Shown here one piece after another: positions 51,494 to 59,488 of a stretch of DNA of 64,000 nt (within the stretch, counting starts at the first letter, position 1; every line of letters starts with the position of its first letter). Source of the DNA: Rhodanobacter spathiphylli B39 (lineage in GTDB: Bacteria; Pseudomonadota; Gammaproteobacteria; Xanthomonadales; Rhodanobacteraceae); the NCBI RefSeq assembly GCF_000264295.1, contig NZ_AJXT01000043.1, positions 62,001 to 126,000 on the forward strand, read 5' to 3'. A program made the position numbers and the translations under genes. The notes beneath the pieces were generated by a model. That model was not told the DNA's origin, ran no database searches, and saw only the letters and a list, made by a program, of their open reading frames with translations.

Positions 51494-51670
51494 TCAGATC
51501 AGCGGGAAGATCCAGTGCAGGGTTCCGTAGACCAGCACTTCGGCCAACACGAACACGGAAAAGCCCAGCACAAATTTCCCCGCGGGCTTTTCGTGCCACA
51601 TCCTGTACGCATCATCGTCAAGCTTCGTCGCCCGGGCGGCGGTGACTTCATCCGTTCCAGCGTGATCCAT
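51494..51670 (-). CDS. 58-residue single-pass membrane protein
   Basis: Translation of the minus strand gives MDHAGTDEVTAARATK, then a helix LDDDAYRMWHEKPAGK and a hydrophobic C-terminal helix FVLGFSVFVLAEVLVYGTLHWIF ending in PLI. GGGAGCAGG lies just upstream of the ATG, and the charge pattern (acidic N-terminus, Lys before the helix) is sensible. I do not recognise a family; the size fits small accessory subunits of membrane complexes. It sits 67 bp upstream of the DUF1615 lipoprotein on the same strand. Confidence 0.62.
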   Translation of the reverse strand: MDHAGTDEVTAARATKLDDDAYRMWHEKPAGKFVLGFSVFVLAEVLVYGTLHWIFPLI

Positions 51671-51816
51671 GTGCCTGCTCCCTGTGTCGGTGACCCTGCC
51701 CGCCGCAAGGCGGACGCGCTACAGTCCATCGCCATCATCGTCGGCGCTTCCCGGCACGGCAAGCCCGCCCTGCAGGCCGCCTGTTTTTCCGTACCGCCAG
51801 CACCCATATCTGCGCC

Positions 51817-52623
51817 ATGACCCCGCTCCAGCAATTCATCGACGACCATCCGCGCCTGTTCGTGCTGACCGGCGCGGGCTGCAGCACGGATTCGGGCATC
51901 CCCGACTATCGCGACCGCGACGGCCAGTGGAAACGCCCGCCGCCGGTGAACTACGCCGCCTTCATGCATGAGCCGGCCACGCGCCAGCGCTACTGGGCGC
52001 GCAGCCTGGTCGGCTGGCGGCGTTTCGGTCGTGCGCTGCCCAATGCCACCCACCGTGCGCTGGTCGCGCTGGAGCGGCGCGGCCAGGTCGAGCTGCTGGT
52101 GACGCAGAACGTGGATCGCCTGCACCAGCACGCCGGCAGCGAGCGCGTGCTGGACCTGCACGGACGCCTCGACGAAGTGCGCTGCATGGGTTGCGAGGCA
52201 CGGCTGGGCCGCCACGCGTTCCAGCAGATGCTGGAGGAGCGCAACCCGGCATGGATGTCACTGGATGCCGGCGATGCACCGGACGGCGACGCCGACCTGG
52301 AAGGCCATGACTTCGCGCAGTTCGAGGTTCCGCCCTGCCCGCATTGCGGCGGCATCCTGAAACCGGACGTGGTGTTCTTCGGCGAGGCAGTGCCCCGCGA
52401 ACGGGTGGAGGCCGCCGCGCGCGCCTGGCAGGCGGCGGACGCGGTGCTGGTGGTGGGATCGTCGCTGATGGTCTATTCGGGCTACCGCTTCGTCGATGCC
52501 GCCGCGCGCGCCGGCAAGCCGATCGCCGCCGTCACGCTCGGCCGCACGCGCGCCGATGCGCTGCTGAGCCTGAAGGTCGACGCGCCCTGTGACAGCTCAC
52601 TGGCCTTCCTGCATCAGCCCTGA
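51817..52623 (+). CDS. NAD-dependent sirtuin deacylase (SIR2 family)
   Basis: A 268-residue Sir2 protein. The NAD site is VLTGAGCSTDSGIPDYR; TQNVDRLHQHAG follows, and the catalytic His115 is in DLHGRLDEV. The zinc module has Cys123-x2-Cys126 and Cys174-x2-Cys177 with a longer than usual insert (about 47 residues) between the pairs. The end has VVGSSLMVYSGYRF. The size and GCSTDSGIPDYR pattern fit the class II (SIRT4-like) bacterial sirtuins, which remove acyl groups from lysines. It stands alone on the plus strand. Confidence 0.92.
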   Translation: MTPLQQFIDDHPRLFVLTGAGCSTDSGIPDYRDRDGQWKRPPPVNYAAFMHEPATRQRYWARSLVGWRRFGRALPNATHRALVALERRGQVELLVTQNVDRLHQHAGSERVLDLHGRLDEVRCMGCEARLGRHAFQQMLEERNPAWMSLDAGDAPDGDADLEGHDFAQFEVPPCPHCGGILKPDVVFFGEAVPRERVEAAARAWQAADAVLVVGSSLMVYSGYRFVDAAARAGKPIAAVTLGRTRADALLSLKVDAPCDSSLAFLHQP

Positions 52624-52625
52624 TA

Positions 52626-53096
52626 TCAGCTGGTGTGGTCGAGAATGATCTTCCAGCCGTCCGCGGTCTTTTCCCACAGCAGCGAGAATACGCCATCGTC
52701 CTGGGCGACCTCGCCGTGGGCAGCGCGATCGAGGTGGAAGCGGCCGGTGACCACGGCATAACGCACCTCGCCATCGCGTCCGGGCAGCAGGCGCACATCG
52801 AGATCGGAGAAGGTGAGCTTGCCCATCTGGGCCTTGCCGGCGTAATGCTTGCGGTAGCTCTCCAGGATCGCGCGGTAGCCCTTGCGCACGCTGCCGCCCA
52901 CGAAGGTGGTGTCGGGGGCGTCCTTGTAGCCGTGCATGAACCCGTCGACGTCGCCGAGGTTCCAGGCCGCCTGCTGCCGGTTCAGCACCTGCCGGATGGC
53001 GGCGGCGTCCGCGTCGGAGGTGGCTGCACGAAGCGGGCTGGCGATGCACAGCGCCACCACCATCTGCAGCGCGATCAGAAGCCTTCCTGCGTTCAT
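52626..53096 (-). CDS. Secreted NTF2-like/SnoaL-like protein (DUF4440-like)
   Basis: A 156-residue protein with signal peptide MNAGRLLIALQMVVALCIASPLRA. The mature part folds as an NTF2-like cone: IRQVLNRQQAAWNLGDVDGFMHGY (helix typical of DUF4440), VRKGYRAILESYRKHYA, strands VRYAVVTGRFHLD and FSLLWEKTADGWKIILDHTS. Such periplasmic or secreted members have no known ligand in most cases. Convergent with the sirtuin, its stop lies 2 bp from the sirtuin stop. A run of seven G precedes the ATG. Confidence 0.85.
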   Translation of the reverse strand: MNAGRLLIALQMVVALCIASPLRAATSDADAAAIRQVLNRQQAAWNLGDVDGFMHGYKDAPDTTFVGGSVRKGYRAILESYRKHYAGKAQMGKLTFSDLDVRLLPGRDGEVRYAVVTGRFHLDRAAHGEVAQDDGVFSLLWEKTADGWKIILDHTS

Positions 53097-53136
53097 GATG
53101 ACGCCCCCCCGATGGACGGCTGAAAGGTGTGCGGGC

Positions 53137-53712
53137 TCAATGGGCAGCCAGCTTCTCGATGCGCCGATCCGGCACCAGCCAGAGCAGCGCCGCCAGGGCG
53201 TAGAAGAGCTGCGCCGCCCAGGGCCGCCAGAACGTCAGCGCGATGCCGCCAAGATAGAGCAGCGGCGAGATCTTGCCCTTCCAGTCGTAGCCGATGGCCC
53301 CGCGCAACGCCGAGTCCGGACCCGCCACCGCGATCAGCACCTGCTCCAGTATCCAGTAGGCCACCGCTGCCATCAGCAGGACGAAGCCGTAAACGGCGGT
53401 CGGCGCCTGGGCCAGGTGGTTTTCGCCCATCCATGCCGTGGTGAACGGGAACAGCGACAGCCAGAACAGCAGGTGCAGGTTCGCCCACAGCACCGTGCCC
53501 GATACCCGATGGGTGATCGCCAGCATGTGATGGTGGTTGTTCCAGTAGATGCCGACGTAGACGAAGCTCAGCACGTAGCTGAGCAACACCGGCGCCAGCG
53601 GACCAAGCGCCGCCAGCGCGGTGTCATGCGGCACCTTCAATTCCAGCACCATGATGGTGATGATGATGGCGATGACGCCGTCACTGAATGCTTCCAGCCT
53701 GCCCTTGCCCAC
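53137..53712 (-). CDS. TMEM175-family (DUF1211) potassium channel
   Basis: A 191-residue membrane protein with about six helices. It starts KGRLEAFSDGVIAIIITIMVLEL, the RxxxFSD signature on the first pore helix. The family's IL/filter residues follow in IIITIMVLE. Later helices are VLLSYVLSFVYVGIYWNNHHHML and ANLHLLFWLSLFPFTTAW, and two more at the end. Bacterial members form tetrameric K+ channels. The start is GTG 53712 with GGAGG 6 bp before it; no ATG fits. It lies upstream of the NTF2-like gene on the same strand. Confidence 0.9.
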   Translation of the reverse strand: MGKGRLEAFSDGVIAIIITIMVLELKVPHDTALAALGPLAPVLLSYVLSFVYVGIYWNNHHHMLAITHRVSGTVLWANLHLLFWLSLFPFTTAWMGENHLAQAPTAVYGFVLLMAAVAYWILEQVLIAVAGPDSALRGAIGYDWKGKISPLLYLGGIALTFWRPWAAQLFYALAALLWLVPDRRIEKLAAH

Positions 53713-53804
53713 CTGTTGCCTCCTGATCAGGCCCCATCACTGGCCGACGCGCAGTGTGCCTCAGCCAGCGTCCGGATACATCCGGCACGCGCCGGTTCCG
53801 TGAC

Positions 53805-55268
53805 CTAGGCGCCCGGTCCGCAGTCGATGCAGTGCAGCGGCGGCGCGGCGCCCATGCCCAGCGCGGTGAGCAGCTCGCGCAACGCGGTGCGCAGGCCTTC
53901 CTCGATCGTGGGATGGTAGAACGGCATCTGCAGCACGTCGGCCACCGTCATGCGCGCCTGGATCGCCCACGCCAGCAGGTGGGCGATGTGCTCGTTTTGC
54001 GGGCCGATCATCTCGGCGCCCAGCAGCAGGCCGCTGCCCTGCTCGCCATACACGCGCAGCAGGCCGTGGTTGACCAGCATCACCCGCGAACGCCCCTGGT
54101 CCTCGAAGGACACCTCGCCCACCGCGAACGCGACGCCGTCGGCAAGCAGTTGCGCATGCCGTCGCCCGGCGTACGCGATCTGCGGATCGGAAAACACCAC
54201 GCCCAGCGGCGTGCGCCGGGTATGCCGGTAGACCGCCGGATACCGCGCGGCCTGCTCGCCGGCCAGGTGGCCCTCGTCGGCCGCTTCGTGCAACAACACC
54301 CGGTCGGCATCGGCATCACCGGCGATGAAGACATGGCTGTCGCCGGCCCGGGTGGTCTGCGGATCGAACACCGGCAGCCCCCTGGCATCGAGTTCGAGAC
54401 CGGAACATTCCAGCGCCAGCATTTCGACATTGGGCGTACGCCCGGTGGCGGCCAGCAGGTAATCGAAGCGCTCGCTGCTCGCCGCGCCGCCCGGGTCGGT
54501 GAAGTGCACGACCACCGCCTCGCCGTCCCGCTCGACGCGCACGTCGGCGGCGTCCAGGCTGAGTGGCAGTTCCGCCGCGATCAGCCGCGTCGCCTCGGCG
54601 CGCACCACCGGATCGCTGATCGCGCCAATCCGTCCGTCGCGACCGAACAGGTGCACGCGGACGCCCAGCCGATGCAGGGCCTGGCCCAGCTCCAGGCCGA
54701 TCACGCCGGCACCAAACACGGCCACCGCGCCGGGCAGGTCCTGCCAGTCGAACACGTCGTCGCTGAGGATCAGCCGGTCGCCCGCCGCCCGCAGCGCCGC
54801 GGGAATTGCCGGTCGCGAACCGGTGGCGATGATGATGCGCCCGGCACGGACCCGCTCGACCGGCGGCGCGCTGCCGTCCATCGCTGGCGACAGCTTCAGC
54901 GTATGCGGGTCCTCGAATTCGGCGTGCGCGCGCAGCACGTGGGCAGGGTCGAAACCCGCCACCGCATCGAGCACGAAGCCCACGAAGCGATCGCGTTCGT
55001 CACGCACCCGCTTCATCACCGCGCGGCCATCGACCGCGCCGGCGTCGCTGGCGATACCGAACGCGGACAACGCTGCCAGGCGATGCCGCGCCTCGGCCGC
55101 GGCGATCAGCAGCTTCGAGGGCATGCAGCCGACCCGGGCGCAGGTGGTGCCGAACGGGCCGCCTTCGATCAGCGCGATGCGGTCGGTGCGCTTGCGTGCC
55201 TGGCGATAGGCCGACATGCCCGCGGTGCCGGAGCCGATGATGGCGATGTCGACCTCGCGCATGCTCAT
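53805..55268 (-). CDS. Class I pyridine nucleotide-disulfide oxidoreductase with C-terminal CxxC
   Basis: A 487-residue FAD enzyme of the dihydrolipoamide dehydrogenase/mercuric reductase family. FAD site: DIAIIGSGTAGMSAY. The redox disulfide is Cys43-x4-Cys48 (TTCARVGCMPSK). The NAD(P) site is VAVFGAGVIGLELGQAL. The second FAD contact is HVFIAGDADA. The dimer-interface base is in FYHPTIEEGLRTALRE. The core ends near residue 460; an added tail ends in LHCIDCGPGA with Cys480 and Cys483, not found in normal Lpd. No E2 or E1 genes are near, so it is not part of a 2-oxoacid complex. Electron acceptor unknown. ATG 55262 is also possible. Confidence 0.88.
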   Translation of the reverse strand: MSMREVDIAIIGSGTAGMSAYRQARKRTDRIALIEGGPFGTTCARVGCMPSKLLIAAAEARHRLAALSAFGIASDAGAVDGRAVMKRVRDERDRFVGFVLDAVAGFDPAHVLRAHAEFEDPHTLKLSPAMDGSAPPVERVRAGRIIIATGSRPAIPAALRAAGDRLILSDDVFDWQDLPGAVAVFGAGVIGLELGQALHRLGVRVHLFGRDGRIGAISDPVVRAEATRLIAAELPLSLDAADVRVERDGEAVVVHFTDPGGAASSERFDYLLAATGRTPNVEMLALECSGLELDARGLPVFDPQTTRAGDSHVFIAGDADADRVLLHEAADEGHLAGEQAARYPAVYRHTRRTPLGVVFSDPQIAYAGRRHAQLLADGVAFAVGEVSFEDQGRSRVMLVNHGLLRVYGEQGSGLLLGAEMIGPQNEHIAHLLAWAIQARMTVADVLQMPFYHPTIEEGLRTALRELLTALGMGAAPPLHCIDCGPGA

Positions 55269-55566
55269 GCCGTCACCACGCATCGCGCATCGGCTCTGCT
55301 GGGTTGCCGGCAGCCCTGCGGGCCAGTTGTCATCGGGATGTCGATCATGGAGACCACCTTTGCTGACTTCCTCAAATGCCCAGGCCACTGCGTGCATGCC
55401 GGTGACCGCGCTTCAGGCTACTGCAAAACGCGCAGGCCGACGCCGGCAGACAGGTCGACGGTGGACCGGAGGAAGCACCGGCGCGGTCAACCGCCAGGCT
55501 GTCGATTTCCATCTCGCCCGTTCGTTGCTTCCCATGAGGGCTCCTCCTCCAGCCAGGGAAACCGCC

Positions 55567-56013
55567 ATGTCCAACACCGTCCGCCTTCACCGGGTACTGC
55601 GCGCGCCGGCCGAGCGCGTGTATCGCGCCTTCCTCGATGCCGAGGCCAAGGTCAAATGGTTGCCGCCGAACGGCTTCACCGCCAGGGTGCATCATCTGGA
55701 TGCCCGCGTCGGCGGCAGTTACAAGATGTCGTTCACCAACTTCTCGACCGGCCACAGCCACGTCTTCGGCGGCACCTATGTCGAACTCACGCCGTTCGAA
55801 CGCATCCGCTACACCGACCAGTTCGACGATCCCCACCTGCCCGGTGAAATCACGGTGACCATCACCTTGAAGACCGTGTCCTGCGGCACCGAACTGCACG
55901 TGGTGCAGGAAGGCCTGCCCGAAGTGATTCCGCTGGAGCAGTGCTACGTCGGCTGGCAGGAATCGCTGGCGCAACTCGGCCGGCTGGTGGAGGCGGAACT
56001 ACCCGAGGAATAG
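55567..56013 (+). CDS. SRPBCC-fold AHSA1-like protein
   Basis: A 148-residue protein of the AHSA1/START (SRPBCC) fold: VRLHRVLRAPAERVYRAFLDAEAKVKWLPPNGF at the start, GSYKMSFTNFSTGHSHVFGGTYVELTPFERIRYTDQF as the beta-sheet core, and a C-terminal helix VGWQESLAQLGRLVEAEL. The fold holds hydrophobic ligands in a cavity; the target is unknown. AGGGAAA precedes the ATG. It is preceded by a 300-bp region with no gene that I can see, and stands alone on the plus strand. Confidence 0.87.
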   Translation: MSNTVRLHRVLRAPAERVYRAFLDAEAKVKWLPPNGFTARVHHLDARVGGSYKMSFTNFSTGHSHVFGGTYVELTPFERIRYTDQFDDPHLPGEITVTITLKTVSCGTELHVVQEGLPEVIPLEQCYVGWQESLAQLGRLVEAELPEE

Positions 56014-56101
56014 CCGAGTCGCCGGGGCGCGATCGGCAAGTCACGACCGTCGATTTGCTGCTATGTTTCCGGCCATTGCCATCGTCAAGGCGGGAATGTG
56101 C

Positions 56102-56875
56102 ATGAAAGGGAAGTTCGCTGTCGTGTTGTTGATCGCCACACTGTCAACGCCCTGCCCCTTTCAGCGCGTCTCGGCCGAACAGCCTGCCGCCCGGGAATGG
56201 CGCGCCGAAGTCGCGCTTGACGTGGATCAGGCCGGACAGGTCGTTGCGGTGGAGCTGCCGGACACGATCCCCGATGTTCTCGCGACATCGGCGCGCGAGG
56301 TGATATCCCGCTGGCGCTTCAAACCCGTACTCGTCGACGGCCACGCGGTGAGCGCCCGGACCTATGCGCGCGTAAAGGTGCAGGTCGTCAAGCGCGAGGC
56401 CGGCACCTTTGGGGTGCAGGTGGTGTATAGCTCGAACGGTCCCCGGGTGAAGCCATCCGTCACACCCTACTATCCGCTTCGGGAAACCAATCATGGTGAG
56501 GGCAGCCTGCTCATGGAGGCGACCGTGAAGCCCGATGGTCGAATCGAGGACATCAAGGTGGTGGAATCTCACTTCAGTGGTCCGCGCAAGGGGCTCTTCA
56601 GCCGGTCTGCCGAACAGGCCGTGAAGCAGTGGCAGGCCGACCCCGAATACGTCGACGGCCGCCCGGTGGCAACACGCATCCAGTTGCCGATGAAGTTCTG
56701 CCTGGGGCGCGATGGTGGCTGCAAAGAGCGAGTGCAACCGCTGAAGCTGCTGCGTCATGCGGAGACCGATCTCGCCTTGTCCTCGCAACCGCTCGGGGAA
56801 GCTGTCGCGCTGGACAGTCCTCTGCAGCCGTCCGCGATCAGTGCTGACGGACAACCGTTGAGCACCGGCAACTGA
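56102..56875 (+). CDS. Periplasmic protein with two TonB-C-like domains
   Basis: A 257-residue protein with signal peptide MKGKFAVVLLIATLSTPC. The first half (about 35-110) reads EVALDVDQAGQVVAVELP and EVISRWRFKPVLVDGHAV. The second (about 120-205) reads EGSLLMEATVKPDGRIEDIKVVESHFSG, AVKQWQADPEYVDGRPVATRI and LPMKFCL. Both copies show the V-x-x-D-G-x-V strand, the helix with W-x-F/x-P-x-x-x-G and the pairing strand of TonB C-terminal domains. A TonB-type membrane anchor and proline stalk are missing, so it does not transduce energy in the usual way. Function unknown. ATG 56096 is also possible. Confidence 0.78.
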   Translation: MKGKFAVVLLIATLSTPCPFQRVSAEQPAAREWRAEVALDVDQAGQVVAVELPDTIPDVLATSAREVISRWRFKPVLVDGHAVSARTYARVKVQVVKREAGTFGVQVVYSSNGPRVKPSVTPYYPLRETNHGEGSLLMEATVKPDGRIEDIKVVESHFSGPRKGLFSRSAEQAVKQWQADPEYVDGRPVATRIQLPMKFCLGRDGGCKERVQPLKLLRHAETDLALSSQPLGEAVALDSPLQPSAISADGQPLSTGN

Positions 56876-56922
56876 GGATGGGGTTTCGAGGCTGAGAAAG
56901 CCCGGAGACGCGGCGTGACGCT

Positions 56923-57141
56923 TTAATCCCACGGCACCGATTCGGCCAGCAGATCACGCAACTGCGCCTCGTCCATGTCCAGCAACTGCTGCTCGGCCAG
57001 GCGAAGGTTCTCCGCAGCCATGACGGTCTTGCGAACGGTCAGGTCGCCGGCGTGGGAGAACACCAGCAGCATGTTGCCGTAGGACGCGTCCAGCACCGCG
57101 ACTTGCCATGGATTGCCGCTGGTATCGTCGAAACTGCGCAT
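56923..57141 (-). CDS. Conserved 72-residue protein of unknown function
   Basis: A small protein: MRSFDDTSGNPWQVAVLDAS, YGNMLLVFSHAGDLTVRKTV and an acidic C-terminal helix AENLRLAEQQLLDMDEAQLRDLLAE. I recall similar xanthomonad proteins of the same size, but have no name for them. The compact strand pairs followed by a helix suggest a folded cytoplasmic protein. The ATG at 57141 was chosen by size; a long frame upstream has no coding signs. It is convergent with the TonB-C-like gene. Confidence 0.7.
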   Translation of the reverse strand: MRSFDDTSGNPWQVAVLDASYGNMLLVFSHAGDLTVRKTVMAAENLRLAEQQLLDMDEAQLRDLLAESVPWD

Positions 57142-57279
57142 GAAGCCCGTTCCCGGCAAAGGTCGGGCCAGTATATCGACGGTGCAACGAAAGCCGCGCA
57201 CGTGTCGATAATCCGAGCACCGGTTCGTCGCTGAAGTGAAGGCGGCCTTGTCGGCCCCCATTCCCGCAAGGAGACAACC

Positions 57280-57636
57280 ATGTCCTGGATCGATGGTTTC
57301 GTGATCGCCGTTCCCCACGCCAACCGCGCGCAATTCATCGAGCACGCCCGCACGTTCGACAGCATCTTCCTGGAATTCGGCGCCACCCGGGTGATGGAGT
57401 GCTGGGACGAGGACGTGCCCGATGGCAAGCTCACCGATTTCCGCCGCGCCGTGCAGGCACAGGCCGATGAAGCGGTGGTGTTTTCGTGGGTCGAATGGCC
57501 CGACAAGGCCACCCATGATGCCGGCATAGAAAAGTTCATGCAGGACCCGCGCATGGAAGCGGCCAGCGCCTGCCCCTTCGATGGCAAGCGCATGATCTTC
57601 GGCGGCTTCGTGCCGGTGGTCAGCCTGCCGGGCTGA
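57280..57636 (+). CDS. DUF1428 family protein (YbaA-like)
   Basis: A 118-residue protein. MSWIDGFVIAVPHANRAQF, RVMECWDEDVPDGKLTDFRRAV, VVFSWVEWPDKATHDAGIEKFM and FDGKRMIFGGFVPVV are the conserved blocks of DUF1428, a dimeric alpha/beta barrel (ferredoxin-like) family related to YCII and EthD proteins. E. coli YbaA belongs here. The function is unknown. AAGGAGA precedes the ATG by 5 bp. It is a stand-alone gene. Confidence 0.92.
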   Translation: MSWIDGFVIAVPHANRAQFIEHARTFDSIFLEFGATRVMECWDEDVPDGKLTDFRRAVQAQADEAVVFSWVEWPDKATHDAGIEKFMQDPRMEAASACPFDGKRMIFGGFVPVVSLPG

Positions 57637-57835
57637 CCACCGGCGGGAACCGTCCGCGCTTGCCGGATGAGGTCGGGAGCCATCGCGCCGTCCGTGGCTA
57701 CCGCCCCCATGCGCGTGACGCCTGCGCCCTGCCTTCACCCACAGGGGCGATGATTCTGATAGCTTGCGACGGGACGCACGATGGTGATGACGCCCTTCTG
57801 CGCACACCACCGGACCCGACGACCACCGCAGGCAG

Positions 57836-58735
57836 ATGATTCCGACGCTTCCTCCACTCGCCGACGTGCTCGACCTGATGCCCGATGCCGTCTGCGTGGT
57901 CGATACCGAGGGACATCTGCTGTTCGTCAACGCGAGCTTCAAGCGCATCTTCGGCTACACCCCGGAGGAAGTGCTGGGCCGGCGCATCTTCGAGCTGGTT
58001 CACCCCGACGATCGCGCCGCCACCGCGGCGCAGGCCGAGCAGGTCATGGCGGGCCAGCTGCAGCTGCATTTCCGCAACCGCTACCTGCACAAGGACGGCC
58101 ACAGCGTCGACATCCAGTGGTCGGCGCGCTGGCTGCCCCAGCATGGCGTGCGCATCGGCGTCGGCCGCGAGGTGACCGAGCTGCGCCGCCTGGAGCGTGA
58201 ACTGGAGCACCGCGCCAACCACGATTCGCTGACCGGACTGGCCAACCGCGACCGCCTGCGCATCGAATTGCAGTCCGCGATCGATCACGCCAGGCAGACC
58301 GGTCACGGAGTGGCGGTGCTGTACCTGGATCTCGACGGCTTCAAGGACGTCAACGATCGCGGCGGCCACGATGCGGGCGACCATCTGTTGCGCGAGGTGG
58401 CCGCACGCCTGCAACAGGGTGTTCGCCAGGGTGACCTGGTGGCCCGGGTCGGTGGCGACGAGTTTGTCGCCCTGCTGCCCGGCTGCCGCGACGCACGAAC
58501 CGCCCGGGCGGTAGCCGAAAGCCTGCGCGCACGCCTCACCGTTCCCTTCAGCCTGCCCGACGGCCTGTTCCGGCTGGACGCCAGCATCGGCATCGCCTGC
58601 TTTCCCGACGATGGAGCCAACGCGAAAGCCCTGCTGGCCCGGGCCGACCGCGCCATGTACGCGGTCAAGCACCAGCAGTCATCACGCGAAAACGGCCTCC
58701 GCGAGAGTGATGAAAGCAGCGCGGACGGCGACTGA
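57836..58735 (+). CDS. PAS-GGDEF diguanylate cyclase
   Basis: A 299-residue cytoplasmic protein. The PAS domain (about 5-125) has DLMPDAVCVVDTEGHLLFVN and the S-box-like HPDDRAAT and RIGVGREVTELRRLE. The GGDEF domain (about 130-285) has DSLTGLANRDRL, LDLDGFKDVND and VGGDEFVAL, with GGDEF intact. The allosteric I-site RQGD lies five residues before GGDEF, so product inhibition by c-di-GMP is expected. There is no membrane segment, so the signal is cytoplasmic (redox, ligand or gas). It makes c-di-GMP from two GTP. Confidence 0.92.
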   Translation: MIPTLPPLADVLDLMPDAVCVVDTEGHLLFVNASFKRIFGYTPEEVLGRRIFELVHPDDRAATAAQAEQVMAGQLQLHFRNRYLHKDGHSVDIQWSARWLPQHGVRIGVGREVTELRRLERELEHRANHDSLTGLANRDRLRIELQSAIDHARQTGHGVAVLYLDLDGFKDVNDRGGHDAGDHLLREVAARLQQGVRQGDLVARVGGDEFVALLPGCRDARTARAVAESLRARLTVPFSLPDGLFRLDASIGIACFPDDGANAKALLARADRAMYAVKHQQSSRENGLRESDESSADGD

Positions 58736-58855
58736 CCATCCATCCCGCTGAACCGGTGACAGCCCCTGTCGGCGACGTCGAGCCGCGGATTACCCGGCGA
58801 GCCGCAAGGGGATTAGCATGATGGACCAGCCGCAGCCCGCGGCAAGGGGAAAATC

Positions 58856-59446
58856 ATGAAGATCCAGCTTTCGCTCGCCCGGGTACTTTCCTGCATGGCG
58901 CTGGTGGCGATGTCGCTGCCGGCGCAGGCTGCGGAGCCAGCCGCGGCTGCCGCCAGGACCTCGCCCACCACGACCTGGGTGTATCCGCTGATCCCGAAAT
59001 TCGGTGGCGTGCATCCGCGCCCGGATGCCGACGCCCAGCCCGACCCCGCGGCCGACTACAAGATCCTCGTCGACGTGATTTCCACCGGCGCCGACAAGGG
59101 CAAGCCCTATGCCTCGCTGGAGCGCCTGGCGCGACTGGTGAACCTGCTGGCCTACTCCGGGGTACCGCCGGAACGCATGCACATCGTGGCGGTGCTCGAT
59201 CAACGCGCGGGCGCCGCGGGCCTGACCGACGCCGCCTCGCGCAAATATCTGAAGCAGGGCAATCCGAATCTGGAAATCCTGCACGCGCTGAAGAAGGCCG
59301 GCGTCAAGCTGCTCGTCTGCGGCCAGGCCCTGGCCGAACACGGCGTCCAGGACAACGAGCTCGATCCAGCCGTCACCGTCACCCTGTCGGCGCTCACCGC
59401 GCCCGTCGTGTATGAGCAACAGGGCTACCACTACATGCAGTTGTAG
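58856..59446 (+). CDS. Periplasmic DsrE/DsrF-like protein
   Basis: A 196-residue protein with signal peptide (LSCMALVAMSLPAQA) and an Ala-rich spacer. The remaining part is a DsrE/DsrF/TusD fold: YKILVDVISTGADKGKPYASLERLARLVNLLAYSG, MHIVAVLDQRAGA, and ILHALKKAGVKLLVCGQALAEHG, in which the Cys lies where sulfur-carrying family members have theirs. Secreted DsrE-like proteins occur in many proteobacteria, but their role is not settled. The AGGGGAAAATC just before the ATG is a fair ribosome site. Confidence 0.87.
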   Translation: MKIQLSLARVLSCMALVAMSLPAQAAEPAAAAARTSPTTTWVYPLIPKFGGVHPRPDADAQPDPAADYKILVDVISTGADKGKPYASLERLARLVNLLAYSGVPPERMHIVAVLDQRAGAAGLTDAASRKYLKQGNPNLEILHALKKAGVKLLVCGQALAEHGVQDNELDPAVTVTLSALTAPVVYEQQGYHYMQL

Positions 59447-59488
59447 CCAGCGTCGGCAGGGGCATGGCGGGCGCGGCGTGCCTGCCCT

